A stretch of DNA of 64,000 nucleotides from Amycolatopsis jejuensis (GTDB lineage: Bacteria; Actinomycetota; Actinomycetes; Mycobacteriales; Pseudonocardiaceae). The notes beneath the pieces are model-generated. The model was not told where the DNA came from. It did no database searches and saw only the letters and a program-made list of their open reading frames with translations. The stretch is from NCBI RefSeq assembly GCF_000717335.1, contig NZ_JNYZ01000019.1, positions 62,001-126,000 of the forward strand, in the 5' to 3' direction. Both the position numbers and the translations under genes were made by a program. This document shows, in pieces, positions 49,271 through 56,670 of the stretch (positions within the stretch are counted from its first letter, which is position 1; each line of letters begins with the position of its first letter).

Positions 49271-50470
49271 ATGGCGTACTACCGCAGCGCGGGCAGCATC
49301 CCGCCGAAGCGGCACACCCAGCACCGCACCCCCGAAGGCGGGCTCTACTCCGAGGAGCTGATGGGCGAGGAGGGCTTCTCGTCCGATTCGTCGCTGCTGT
49401 ACCACCGCGGGGTGCCGTCGGCGATCGTCGATGCGACGCCGTGGGACCTCCCGGACCAGACGCTCACCGAGAACCGCCCGCTGATGCCGCGGCACCTGAA
49501 GCTGCACACCCTGTTCGCGGGCCAGGAGTGGAAGAGCGCGGACGTCGTCACCGGCCGCCGGCTGGTGCTCGGCAACGGCGACGTGCGGATTTCCTACGTC
49601 GCCGCAGGTGAGGCTTCGCCGTTGTACCGCAACGCAATCGGCGACGAATGTGTGTACGTCGAGTCCGGCGAGGCGATCGTCGAGACCGTGTTCGGCGCGC
49701 TGCCCGCCCGCACCGGCGACTACGTCATCCTCCCCCGCGCGACCACCCACCGCTGGGTACCCAAGGGTCCGGAACCGTTGCGTGCCTACGTGATCGAGGC
49801 GAACTCGCACATCGCGCCGCCGAAGCGGTACCTGTCGCGCTACGGCCAGCTGCTGGAGCACTCGCCGTACTGCGAACGTGACCTGCACGGACCGGCTGAA
49901 CCGCTGCTGGCCGAAGGCACCGACGTCGAGGTGCTGGTGAAACACCGCGGCTCGCGTGGCGTCACCGGCACCAGGTACGTGTACCCGACGCACCCGTTCG
50001 ACGTGGTCGGCTGGGACGGCTGTCTTTACCCGTACACGTTCAATGTCTCGGATTTCGAACCGATCACCGGCCGCGTGCACCAGCCGCCGCCCGTGCACCA
50101 GGTGTTCGAGGGCAACAACTTCGTGATCTGCAATTTCGTACCCCGGAAGGTCGACTACCACCCGCTGTCGGTGCCGGTGCCGTACTACCATTCCAATGTG
50201 GACTCCGACGAGGTGATGTTCTACTGCGGCGGAAACTACGAGGCCCGCAAGGGTTCCGGCATCGCGCAGGGGTCGATCAGCCTGCACCCCGGCGGGCACA
50301 GCCACGGCCCGCAGCCGGGCGCGGTGGAACGTTCGCTGGGCGTGGAATTCTTCGACGAGCTGGCCGTCATGGTGGACACGTTCCGCCCCCTGGAACTCGG
50401 CGAAGGCGGCTTCGCCAGCGAGGACCCCGGCTACGCCTGGACCTGGGCAGGCCGGGGGCCGCTGTCATGA
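49271..50470 (+). CDS. hmgA: Homogentisate 1,2-dioxygenase
   Basis: Iron-dependent ring-cleavage enzyme converting homogentisate to maleylacetoacetate in tyrosine/phenylalanine breakdown. The 399-residue sequence has the cupin-like parts typical of HmgA: GNGDVRISYV, DECVYVESGEAIVETVFGAL, ARTGDYVILPRATTHRWVPK, then VDSDEVMFYCGGNYEARKGS and SLHPGGHSHGPQPGAVERSL with His/Glu iron ligands. The ATG at 49271 has an excellent AAGGAGG. It overlaps the next gene in ATGA. Confidence 0.95.
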   Translation: MAYYRSAGSIPPKRHTQHRTPEGGLYSEELMGEEGFSSDSSLLYHRGVPSAIVDATPWDLPDQTLTENRPLMPRHLKLHTLFAGQEWKSADVVTGRRLVLGNGDVRISYVAAGEASPLYRNAIGDECVYVESGEAIVETVFGALPARTGDYVILPRATTHRWVPKGPEPLRAYVIEANSHIAPPKRYLSRYGQLLEHSPYCERDLHGPAEPLLAEGTDVEVLVKHRGSRGVTGTRYVYPTHPFDVVGWDGCLYPYTFNVSDFEPITGRVHQPPPVHQVFEGNNFVICNFVPRKVDYHPLSVPVPYYHSNVDSDEVMFYCGGNYEARKGSGIAQGSISLHPGGHSHGPQPGAVERSLGVEFFDELAVMVDTFRPLELGEGGFASEDPGYAWTWAGRGPLS

Positions 50471-51276
50471 CCGCGCTGACCGACGGCCTGTTGGACGACG
50501 CAGCAGTCTTCCCCCCTGGCCTCGCCCCGCTGCCGGACGCCATCACCGCCCATGACCGGCACACCGCCGCCTGGTACGCGGAGATGGTCGGCCCGCTGGT
50601 GATCGCCGCGTCCGGGCTGGGAGAACTCGCCACCCTGGTCAGGGGCCGGGAAACGCCGCTGCCACTCGCGATCACCTTCCCCGGCGGCCCCGACGGCATC
50701 GCACCCGCGCTCGCCACTGTCGCCGACCTGCCGGTGACAGTCGAGATGCTGGAAGTCGCCGTACCCTCCGGCGTCGGCGAATTCCTGTCCTCGATTGCCG
50801 ATTGCCCGGCCCCGATCGCCGTGGAAATCCCGCGCGACGACCGCCGGATCCCTTTGCTGCAAGCACTGTCCGGCACTCCGTACAAGGCCAAGTTCCGCAC
50901 CGGAGGCACCTCCGCGGAGTACTACCCGGATGAGGCCGAACTGGCCGCCGCAATCCGCGCAGCCGTCGAGGCAGGTGTCCCCTTCAAAGCAACTGCCGGA
51001 CTCCACCACGCCATCCGCAACACCGACCCCACCACGGGCTTCGAACAGCACGGTTTCCTGAACCTGCTCCTGGCCACCGAAGCGATCACCCGCGGCGAAG
51101 ACGCCGTAGACCTGCTGGCCGAACGCGATGGCGCCGCCGTTGCCAAGCACGTAGCCGCTCTGACACCGGAGCGCCTGGCCGCAGCCCGCGCCCAGTTCAC
51201 CTCCTTCGGCACCTGCAGCATCACCGACCCCCTCACCGAACTCACGGATCTAGGCCTGATCGGAGCCCCCGCATGA
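50467..51276 (+). CDS. Unrecognised conserved-looking protein between hmgA and fahA
   Basis: 269-residue protein that I cannot assign. It overlaps hmgA and fahA by 4 nt each, so it is translationally locked into the homogentisate operon. Alternating hydrophobic strands and helices, with phosphate- or carboxylate-binding-like loops such as AITFPGGPDG, PYKAKFRTGGTSAEYYP and PFKATAGLHHAIRN, suggest a TIM-barrel-like enzyme; a conserved-looking start is DGLLDDAAVFPPGLAPLPDA. It is neither a zeta-class GST nor a DinB-like mycothiol isomerase, the known maleylacetoacetate/maleylpyruvate isomerase types. Its place in the operon makes it a candidate for that missing step. Confidence 0.85.
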   Translation: MTALTDGLLDDAAVFPPGLAPLPDAITAHDRHTAAWYAEMVGPLVIAASGLGELATLVRGRETPLPLAITFPGGPDGIAPALATVADLPVTVEMLEVAVPSGVGEFLSSIADCPAPIAVEIPRDDRRIPLLQALSGTPYKAKFRTGGTSAEYYPDEAELAAAIRAAVEAGVPFKATAGLHHAIRNTDPTTGFEQHGFLNLLLATEAITRGEDAVDLLAERDGAAVAKHVAALTPERLAAARAQFTSFGTCSITDPLTELTDLGLIGAPA

Positions 51277-52442
51277 CCGTGCCCGACATCCCACCCGGCT
51301 CCCTCTTCGGCGTCGACAACCTGCCGTACGGCATCTTCTCGGCAGGTGGAGGCACACCGCGAGCAGGCGTGCGGGTGGGCGAGCACGTACTGGACCTCTC
51401 GGCGGTACTGGACGACCCGGTCTTCGCCGCAGGTTCCCTCAACCCTTTTATGGCGCAGGGCTACGACCGCTGGGTGGCCGCCCGCGCGCAAATCCAGGAC
51501 CTGATCACCGGCGACGTCCCCGCGGAAGCACTACACGCGGTGGACGACGTCACCCTGCACCTCCCCATCGAAGTCGCCGATTACGTCGACTTCTACGCCT
51601 CGGAACACCACGCCTCGAACGTAGGCCGCCTGTTCCGCCCAGACGCAGAACCGTTGCTGCCCAACTGGAAACACCTCCCGGTGGCCTACCACGGCCGCGC
51701 CGGAACGGTGTACGTCTCCGGCCGGGACATCGTCCGCCCGAGCGGCCAGCGCAAGGGCGAAAACGGCCCGGTCTTCGGCCCGAGCCAACGCCTGGACATC
51801 GAAGCGGAACTGGGCTTCATCGTGGGCACCGGAACCCCCGCAAACACCCCCATCAGCCCCGACGATTTCGCCCAGCATGTATTCGGCGCGGTAATCCTGA
51901 ACGACTGGTCCGCCCGCGACATCCAAGCGTGGGAATACGTACCTTTGGGCCCGAACCTCGGCAAAAGCTTCGCCACCTCGATATCCCCGTGGGTAGTCCC
52001 CATCCTGGCCCTGGAAAACGCGCGAGTCCCCCTACCCGGCCAAACCACCCCGAAACCCCTGCCCTACCTCCGGGAAACGGATCCGTGGGGCCTGAACATC
52101 GACCTCACTGTCACCTGGAACGGCCAGCCGGTAGCCCACCCCCCATACCGGGAAATGTACTGGTCCCCCGCCCAAATGCTGGCCCACCTGACCATCAACG
52201 GAGCCTCCGCCCGCACCGGCGACCTCTACGGCTCCGGCACCATCTCCGGCCCGAACCAAGACCAACGAGGCTCTTTCCTGGAACTGAGCTGGGGCGGCAA
52301 AACCCCCATAACCATCAACGGAAAACCAAAAACCTTCCTCGACGACAACGACGAAATCACCATCACCGCCTCGGCACCGGCAGCCAACGGGAGCCGGCTG
52401 AGCTTCGGCGATGTCAGCGGCCGCATCCTGCCCGCCCGGTGA
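51273..52442 (+). CDS. fahA: Fumarylacetoacetase
   Basis: Hydrolyses fumarylacetoacetate to fumarate and acetoacetate, the last step of homogentisate breakdown. The 389-residue protein has the N-terminal FAA domain (PYGIFSAGGGTPRAGVRVGE) and the catalytic core with DFYASEHHASNVGRLFRP, PVAYHGRAGTVYVSG, and metal-binding LDIEAELGFIVG and VILNDWSARDIQAWEYVPLG. The ATG at 51273 overlaps the preceding stop. The last third uses more A-ending codons than its neighbours. A 55-bp palindrome begins 2 nt after the stop. Confidence 0.95.
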   Translation: MTVPDIPPGSLFGVDNLPYGIFSAGGGTPRAGVRVGEHVLDLSAVLDDPVFAAGSLNPFMAQGYDRWVAARAQIQDLITGDVPAEALHAVDDVTLHLPIEVADYVDFYASEHHASNVGRLFRPDAEPLLPNWKHLPVAYHGRAGTVYVSGRDIVRPSGQRKGENGPVFGPSQRLDIEAELGFIVGTGTPANTPISPDDFAQHVFGAVILNDWSARDIQAWEYVPLGPNLGKSFATSISPWVVPILALENARVPLPGQTTPKPLPYLRETDPWGLNIDLTVTWNGQPVAHPPYREMYWSPAQMLAHLTINGASARTGDLYGSGTISGPNQDQRGSFLELSWGGKTPITINGKPKTFLDDNDEITITASAPAANGSRLSFGDVSGRILPAR

Positions 52443-52443
52443 A

Positions 52444-52498
52444 GTCCGTGAAGGGAACCATGAGGGAATCCTATTCCGTCATGGTTCCCTTCACGGAC
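52444..52498. repeat. 55-bp palindrome (family copy 4), likely bidirectional terminator
   Basis: Arms of about 26 bp starting GTCCGTGAAGGGAACCATGA, with one mismatch, separated by the centre GAATCCTATTC-like core. It lies exactly between the convergent stop codons of fahA (52442) and the CoA-transferase B gene (52502), a good position for a terminator on both strands, though without a T-run. Confidence 0.88.
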
Positions 52499-52501
52499 CA
52501 C

Positions 52502-53131
52502 TCAAGCGGCGATCGGGGCGCCGGTGCGGGAGCGGATGTCATCCACCGACACTCCCGGCGCGGTCTCCACCAACCGCAACCCATCCGGAGTAACGTCCAG
52601 CACCGCCAGGTCGGTGATGATCCGATTCACCACCCCGGTCCCGGTCAACGGCAACGTGCACTGGGAAACGATTTTCGGCGACCCGTCCTTGGCAACGTGA
52701 TCAGTCAACACCACCACTCGCCGAGCCCCGGCGACAAGATCCATCGCCCCACCCATCCCCTTGACCAACGCACCAGGGACAGTCCAGTTGGCCAAATCCC
52801 CATTGGCCCCGACCTGCAACGCCCCCAGCAGGGCCAAGTCGAGATGCCCCCCGCGAATCATCGCGAACGACTCGGCAGAATCGAAAAAACTCCCCCCGGG
52901 CTGCAAAGTCACCGTCTGTTTCCCGGCATTGACGAGATCAGGATCCTCCTCCCCCTCCCAGGGAAACGGCCCCAACCCCAAAATCCCGTTCTCACTGTGC
53001 AATGTGACGTGCACCCCCGGTGGCAGATGATTCGCCACCTGGGTGGGAATCCCGATCCCGAGATTCACATAATCCCCGTCCCGCAATTCCCGGGCACCGA
53101 TCGCCGCCATCTCATCCCGGCTCCAGCTCAC
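52502..53131 (-). CDS. scoB: 3-oxoacid CoA-transferase subunit B
   Basis: 209-residue beta subunit. The catalytic glutamate that carries CoA as a thioester is Glu47 in [30 protein letters not shown] and [20 protein letters not shown] are family blocks. By context it probably moves CoA from succinyl-CoA to acetoacetate from the FahA reaction; a 3-oxoadipate CoA-transferase (PcaJ) function is the main alternative. The GTG start overlaps subunit A by 4 nt. Confidence 0.9.
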   Translation of the reverse strand: MSWSRDEMAAIGARELRDGDYVNLGIGIPTQVANHLPPGVHVTLHSENGILGLGPFPWEGEEDPDLVNAGKQTVTLQPGGSFFDSAESFAMIRGGHLDLALLGALQVGANGDLANWTVPGALVKGMGGAMDLVAGARRVVVLTDHVAKDGSPKIVSQCTLPLTGTGVVNRIITDLAVLDVTPDGLRLVETAPGVSVDDIRSRTGAPIAA

Positions 53132-53838
53132 GCCGACACCCCTTCACGCGCCCGCACAGTGCGCTTCTCGATCTGCTTCTCCCGCGCAGTAGCCTGAATC
53201 AACCGCTGCACATACAACCCAGGCGTCACCACCGACTCCGGATCGAGATAATCGGAAATCACCTGCTCAGCCTCGACCACGGTCACTTTCCCGCACGTAG
53301 CCACCAGCGGGTTGAAGTTCCGCGAGGCGAACCGGTACACCAGATTCCCCACCGGATCAGCCGTATAGGCGTGTACCAGCGAAAGATCGGCCACGATCGC
53401 CCGCTCCTGCACATACGTCACCCCGTCGAACTCCGCATGCGGCTTCCCCTCCGCGATCGGCGTCCCGACCCCGGACCGGGTATAGAACGCCGGAATCCCG
53501 GCACCCCCGGCGCGCATCCGCTCCGCGAGCGTGCCCTGCGGCGTGAACTCCACCTCGACCACCCCGTCGAGGTACTGCTTCGCGAACAGCTTGTTCTCCC
53601 CGACGTACGACGCCACCACCCGGCGTACCTGACTGTTCTCCAGCAGGATGCCGAGGCCCTGGCCGTCCACGCCCATGTTGTTCGAGACGATCGTGAGATC
53701 GCGGATGCCCGAGTCCCGGATCGCCTCGATGAGGTCGTTCGGGTTCCCGGTGAGGCCGAAGCCCCCGACCGCGATCGTCAGCCCGTCCTCGAGCACCCCG
53801 TCAAGGGCCTCCGCGGCGCTGCGGTACTTCTTCGGCAC
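53128..53838 (-). CDS. scoA: 3-oxoacid CoA-transferase subunit A
   Basis: 236-residue alpha subunit. The N-terminal [20 protein letters not shown] with the glycine-rich CoA loop, [20 protein letters not shown], and [20 protein letters not shown] are diagnostic. It forms an operon with scoB and is divergent from the IclR regulator, with an inverted repeat between them. IclR neighbours are frequent for aromatic-degradation CoA-transferases (PcaIJ), which keeps the 3-oxoadipate alternative open. Confidence 0.9.
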   Translation of the reverse strand: MPKKYRSAAEALDGVLEDGLTIAVGGFGLTGNPNDLIEAIRDSGIRDLTIVSNNMGVDGQGLGILLENSQVRRVVASYVGENKLFAKQYLDGVVEVEFTPQGTLAERMRAGGAGIPAFYTRSGVGTPIAEGKPHAEFDGVTYVQERAIVADLSLVHAYTADPVGNLVYRFASRNFNPLVATCGKVTVVEAEQVISDYLDPESVVTPGLYVQRLIQATAREKQIEKRTVRAREGVSA

Positions 53839-53947
53839 GGCGTCCTCTCCACTTCGTCCGGTGAGTGGTCAGTCTCCGTATCGAACCCAGTGCAGGGGAA
53901 ACAGGTCAATGGCGGGTCGAAAATCGCCCCGAAATCTCTCGCGGACC

Positions 53948-53970
53948 GAACATCTGCGGATCAGGTGTTC
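53948..53970. promoter_or_regulatory. Inverted repeat between scoA and IclR gene (candidate operator)
   Basis: GAACATCTG, five bases (CGGAT), CAGGTGTTC: 9-bp arms with one mismatch. It covers the region where the -35 element of the IclR gene should be, and lies 110 nt upstream of scoA, so the IclR protein could control both directions. Confidence 0.6.
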
Positions 53971-53982
53971 ACTCAGTGGACG

Positions 53983-53988
53983 TACCAT
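53983..53988 (+). promoter_or_regulatory. Putative -10 of a leaderless promoter (TACCAT)
   Basis: TACCAT ends 7 nt before the ATG of the IclR gene. Confidence 0.45.
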
Positions 53989-53995
53989 CGGAGCC

Positions 53996-54763
53996 ATGAC
54001 CAGCTCCCCTCCGGACCACGTCGTCGGCCGCGTCTCGGCGACGCTGCGGGCGCTGTCCGCCTACCGGGACGGCGCGTCCACCTCGCAGCTCGCCCGGCGC
54101 TGCGGCCTCGCCCGGCCGACGGTGCACCGGCTGCTGTCGGCATTGGCGGCAGAGGGATATGTCGACCGCGACCGGCAGAGCGGCCGCTGGTACCTCGGCC
54201 CGGAGCTGTACCTGCTCGGCGAAGCCGCGGCGCCGCGGTACGACGTGACCCAGCAGGCCCGCGCGAGTGTCCACCGGCTGGCCGCGGCCACCGGGGAGAG
54301 CGCGTTCTTCTCCGCCCGCCGCGGCGACGAGACCGTGTGCCTGGTGCGCGAGGACGGCGACTTCCCGATCCGGTCCTTCGTGCTGTACGAGGGCGCGCGG
54401 TTCCCGCTCGGGGTGGTGTCGGCCGGGCTGGTCGTGCTGTCGATGCTGCCCGACCGGGAGGTCGGCGAGTATCTGTCCACAGTGGACCTCACCGCCGAAT
54501 GGGGTCCGGCGCACGACACAAGCCAGATCCGCGGCCGCATCGCGCGGACCAGGGAAGATGGCTATTCGACGAACCCCGGCCTGGTCGTCGAAGGCAGCTG
54601 GGGCATGGCGGCGGCCGTGTTCACGCCGTCCGGCGAACCGGCATGGGCGCTCACCCTGACCGGCGTGGAGTCCCGTTTCCGCGCCGAACGCCGTGCCGAA
54701 CTCGGCGCTCTGCTGCTGAAGGAGGCGCACGCGCTCACGAACGTGCTCCGCAGCCCGTCGTGA
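53996..54763 (+). CDS. IclR family transcriptional regulator
   Basis: 255-residue regulator. The N-terminal winged helix (ALSAYRDGASTSQLARRCGL then ARPTVHRLLSALAAEGYVDR) is followed by the IclR effector domain (ATGESAFFSARRGDETVCLV, GVVSAGLVVLSMLP). It probably controls the divergent CoA-transferase genes in response to an aromatic or keto acid. The ATG at 53996 was chosen because the frame upstream lacks coding character and a -10 hexamer is close. Confidence 0.92.
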   Translation: MTSSPPDHVVGRVSATLRALSAYRDGASTSQLARRCGLARPTVHRLLSALAAEGYVDRDRQSGRWYLGPELYLLGEAAAPRYDVTQQARASVHRLAAATGESAFFSARRGDETVCLVREDGDFPIRSFVLYEGARFPLGVVSAGLVVLSMLPDREVGEYLSTVDLTAEWGPAHDTSQIRGRIARTREDGYSTNPGLVVEGSWGMAAAVFTPSGEPAWALTLTGVESRFRAERRAELGALLLKEAHALTNVLRSPS

Positions 54764-54770
54764 GCGCCGG

Positions 54771-55142
54771 TCACGAGGCGGCGGGGGTGTTCTCCGCGTC
54801 GTAGGCCGCCCGCGCGGCGGTGACCTGGTCCATGTGACCGCGCGCCCAGATGTCGAGCAGCTCCAGCGGTTCGGCGAGGTTGCGCCCCAGCGGAGTGAGC
54901 TCGTACTCGACCTTGGGCGGGATCACCGGGTACGCCGTGCGGACGAGGATGCCGTCGCGGACCAGGCTGCGCAGCGTCTGGGTGAGCACCTTCTGCGAGA
55001 TGCCCTCCACGCGCTTGCCGACCTCGGTGAACCGCAGCGGGCCGTCCACCAGCGCGCCGACGATCAGCACCGTCCACTGGTCACCGATCCGGTCGAGCAG
55101 CTGGCGCGTCGGGCAGTCGCGGTCGTACGGGTTTCCCGGCAC
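54771..55142 (-). CDS. HxlR family transcriptional regulator
   Basis: 123-residue winged-helix regulator. CPTRQLLDRIGDQWTVLIVG contains the conserved N-terminal cysteine typical of redox- or aldehyde-sensing HxlR proteins, followed by LRFTEVGKRVEGISQKVLTQ and TLRSLVRDGILVRT. The GTG at 55142 has GAGGAG 6 nt upstream. It converges on the IclR gene with 7 nt between. Its target is probably its own promoter or the divergent secreted-protein gene. Confidence 0.92.
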   Translation of the reverse strand: MPGNPYDRDCPTRQLLDRIGDQWTVLIVGALVDGPLRFTEVGKRVEGISQKVLTQTLRSLVRDGILVRTAYPVIPPKVEYELTPLGRNLAEPLELLDIWARGHMDQVTAARAAYDAENTPAAS

Positions 55143-55154
55143 GGCGGTCTCCTC

Positions 55155-55171
55155 ACTCTCCCGAAGAGAGT
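55155..55171. promoter_or_regulatory. Inverted repeat upstream of the HxlR gene
   Basis: ACTCTC, five bases (CCGAA), GAGAGT: perfect 6-bp arms, 13 nt from the HxlR start and overlapping its expected promoter, so it may be the HxlR operator. Confidence 0.45.
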
Positions 55172-55277
55172 AACACTCCCCGCGGCCTTCTTACGAAGCC
55201 CGAACATTCGTCCCACACCCCTCGTACACCCGCGCGCGAGGGTTGGCCCCGGAACCACCGAACGGGAGGACGGAACG

Positions 55278-55673
55278 ATGCGAGGAACGAGCTGGCCGCG
55301 CCGGCTGGCACTGGCGACCTGCGGCGTCGCCACGGGGTTGCTGGTGGCCGCCCCACTGGCCGCCGCCGACCAGGGTCCCATCACACTGAGCCCGCAGGAG
55401 GCGCAGCAGGTGTGCACGGTGTGGGTGCCGAAACTGCGCAAACAGGCCCAGCGGCTGACCGACCGGATCAACGGCGGCCCGGAGGTCGCGGGGTCGGTGG
55501 CGAACCTGAAGGCCCGAGCCGACGACGCCCGCACGAAGGGACACGCCGCACAGGCCGACCGGCTGCAGAAGCGCGCGGACAAGCGGCAAGGACGGCTGGG
55601 GCAGGTCGCGGATGCGGCGAAGCAGCTGGACGCGTTCACTGCCGCGCATTGTCAACCGGCGGCCCCCAAGTGA
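55278..55673 (+). CDS. Secreted small helical protein
   Basis: 131-residue protein with a clear Sec signal peptide (basic TSWPRRL, hydrophobic ATCGVATGLLVAAPLAA, cleavage probably near AAAD). The mature part is helical and rich in Arg, Lys, Gln and Ala (ARADDARTKGHAAQADRLQK) with two cysteines, one in QQVCTVWVPK and one near the end in AAHCQP, possibly a disulfide. No family is recognised. The ATG at 55278 is preceded by GGGAGGACGGAACG. Its stop overlaps the next small frame, at the head of a two-component operon. Confidence 0.75.
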   Translation: MRGTSWPRRLALATCGVATGLLVAAPLAAADQGPITLSPQEAQQVCTVWVPKLRKQAQRLTDRINGGPEVAGSVANLKARADDARTKGHAAQADRLQKRADKRQGRLGQVADAAKQLDAFTAAHCQPAAPK

Positions 55674-55765
55674 GCCGGACCGGGAGGCCGGATTGGGCGG
55701 GGCTGCTGATCCGCGCCGGTGAGAGCCAGCCGCGTCGCGAGGCGCCACCGGCAGGCCCGCGGTGA
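55670..55765 (+). CDS. Possible 31-aa peptide bridging two genes
   Basis: A frame of 31 codons (SRTGRPDWAGLLIRAGESQP and on) starts at a GTG overlapping the previous stop (GTGA) and ends in a TGA overlapping the GTG of the lipoprotein gene. It exactly fills the gap between two coding genes and could simply carry ribosomes across. No motif is seen, and codon bias alone does not prove it. Confidence 0.3.
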   Translation: MSRTGRPDWAGLLIRAGESQPRREAPPAGPR

Positions 55766-55938
55766 AGCGCCTCGCCGCCGTGGTTGCGGCGGTTGCGGTC
55801 ATCGGGCTGGGCTGCGCGGCCTGTGGCGACAGCGACCCGGCACCGTCCAGCGGCCCTGCGGTCACCAGTCAGCTCGACGGGATCCAGTCCACTCTCGACT
55901 CGGTCGAGAGCGACATGGCGGGCGACGGGTCGCAGTGA
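55762..55938 (+). CDS. Small putative lipoprotein (58 aa)
   Basis: GTG at 55762 opens a short protein with a basic start (KRL), a hydrophobic helix AAVVAAVAVIGLGCAACG and a lipobox-like C-A-A-C (not canonical, because Cys is at -3), followed by an Asp/Ser/Pro-rich exposed tail ending QLDGIQSTLDSVESDMAGDG. It is placed just before the response regulator, so it may be an accessory or sensor lipoprotein of the two-component system. No family is recognised. Confidence 0.6.
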   Translation: MKRLAAVVAAVAVIGLGCAACGDSDPAPSSGPAVTSQLDGIQSTLDSVESDMAGDGSQ

Positions 55939-55989
55939 CCCGCGTACCGTTTCCCCCGACGTAGCCGGCCGGAGGAACGGGAGCCCGTG

Positions 55990-56670
55990 ATGGGGTCAGC
56001 TGGCCGCGGTCTCGTGCTCGTGGTGGAGGACGAGACCGCGATCGCCGAACTCGCCGCGCTGTATTTGCGGCGCGACGGGTTCGGAGTGGCGATCGAGGCG
56101 GACGGCGGGAACGCGCTCGCGGCGGTCCGGCGGTTGCGGCCGGTCGCCGTGGTGCTCGACATCGGACTGTCCGGAATGGACGGGATCGAGATCTGCCGGG
56201 CCCTTCGCGCGGCCGGCGACTGGACGCCGGTGCTGTTCGTCACCGCTCGCGACGACGAGCTCGATCGCTTGCTGGGCCTCGAAATCGGCGCCGACGACTA
56301 CCTCACCAAACCCTTCAGCCCGCGCGAGCTCGCCGCGCGCGTGCGGACGGTGCTGCGGCGGGCGTCCGGTGGTCCGGTCTCGGCGCTGACCTGCGGCGGC
56401 GTCCGCATCGACGTACCCGGTCGCCGCGTCTGGGCGGGCGAGGCCGAGGTCACGCTCACTTCCACCGAGTTCGACCTGCTCGCCCACCTGCTGCGGCACC
56501 CCGGCCAGGTGCTGTCCCGCGACCAGCTGCTCAGCTCGGTCTGGGGGTACGCCGCGGCGGCCGGCACCCGGACCGTGGACGTCCATGTGGCTCAGCTGCG
56601 GGCAAAACTCGGCGCGCACAGTCCAATCCGGACAGTGCGGGGCATCGGGTATGCGGCGGATGCCGGATGA
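55990..56670 (+). CDS. OmpR-type response regulator
   Basis: 226-residue regulator. The receiver has VVEDETAIAEL, the phospho-Asp in VVLDIGLSGMDG and the lysine in YLTKPFSPREL. The winged-helix output domain is VTLTSTEFDLLAHLLRHPGQ then VLSRDQLLSSVWGY and RTVDVHVAQLRAKLG. The ATG at 55990 is 6 nt after GGGAG; a GTG directly before it is also possible. It overlaps the kinase gene by 4 nt. Confidence 0.94.
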   Translation: MGSAGRGLVLVVEDETAIAELAALYLRRDGFGVAIEADGGNALAAVRRLRPVAVVLDIGLSGMDGIEICRALRAAGDWTPVLFVTARDDELDRLLGLEIGADDYLTKPFSPRELAARVRTVLRRASGGPVSALTCGGVRIDVPGRRVWAGEAEVTLTSTEFDLLAHLLRHPGQVLSRDQLLSSVWGYAAAAGTRTVDVHVAQLRAKLGAHSPIRTVRGIGYAADAG

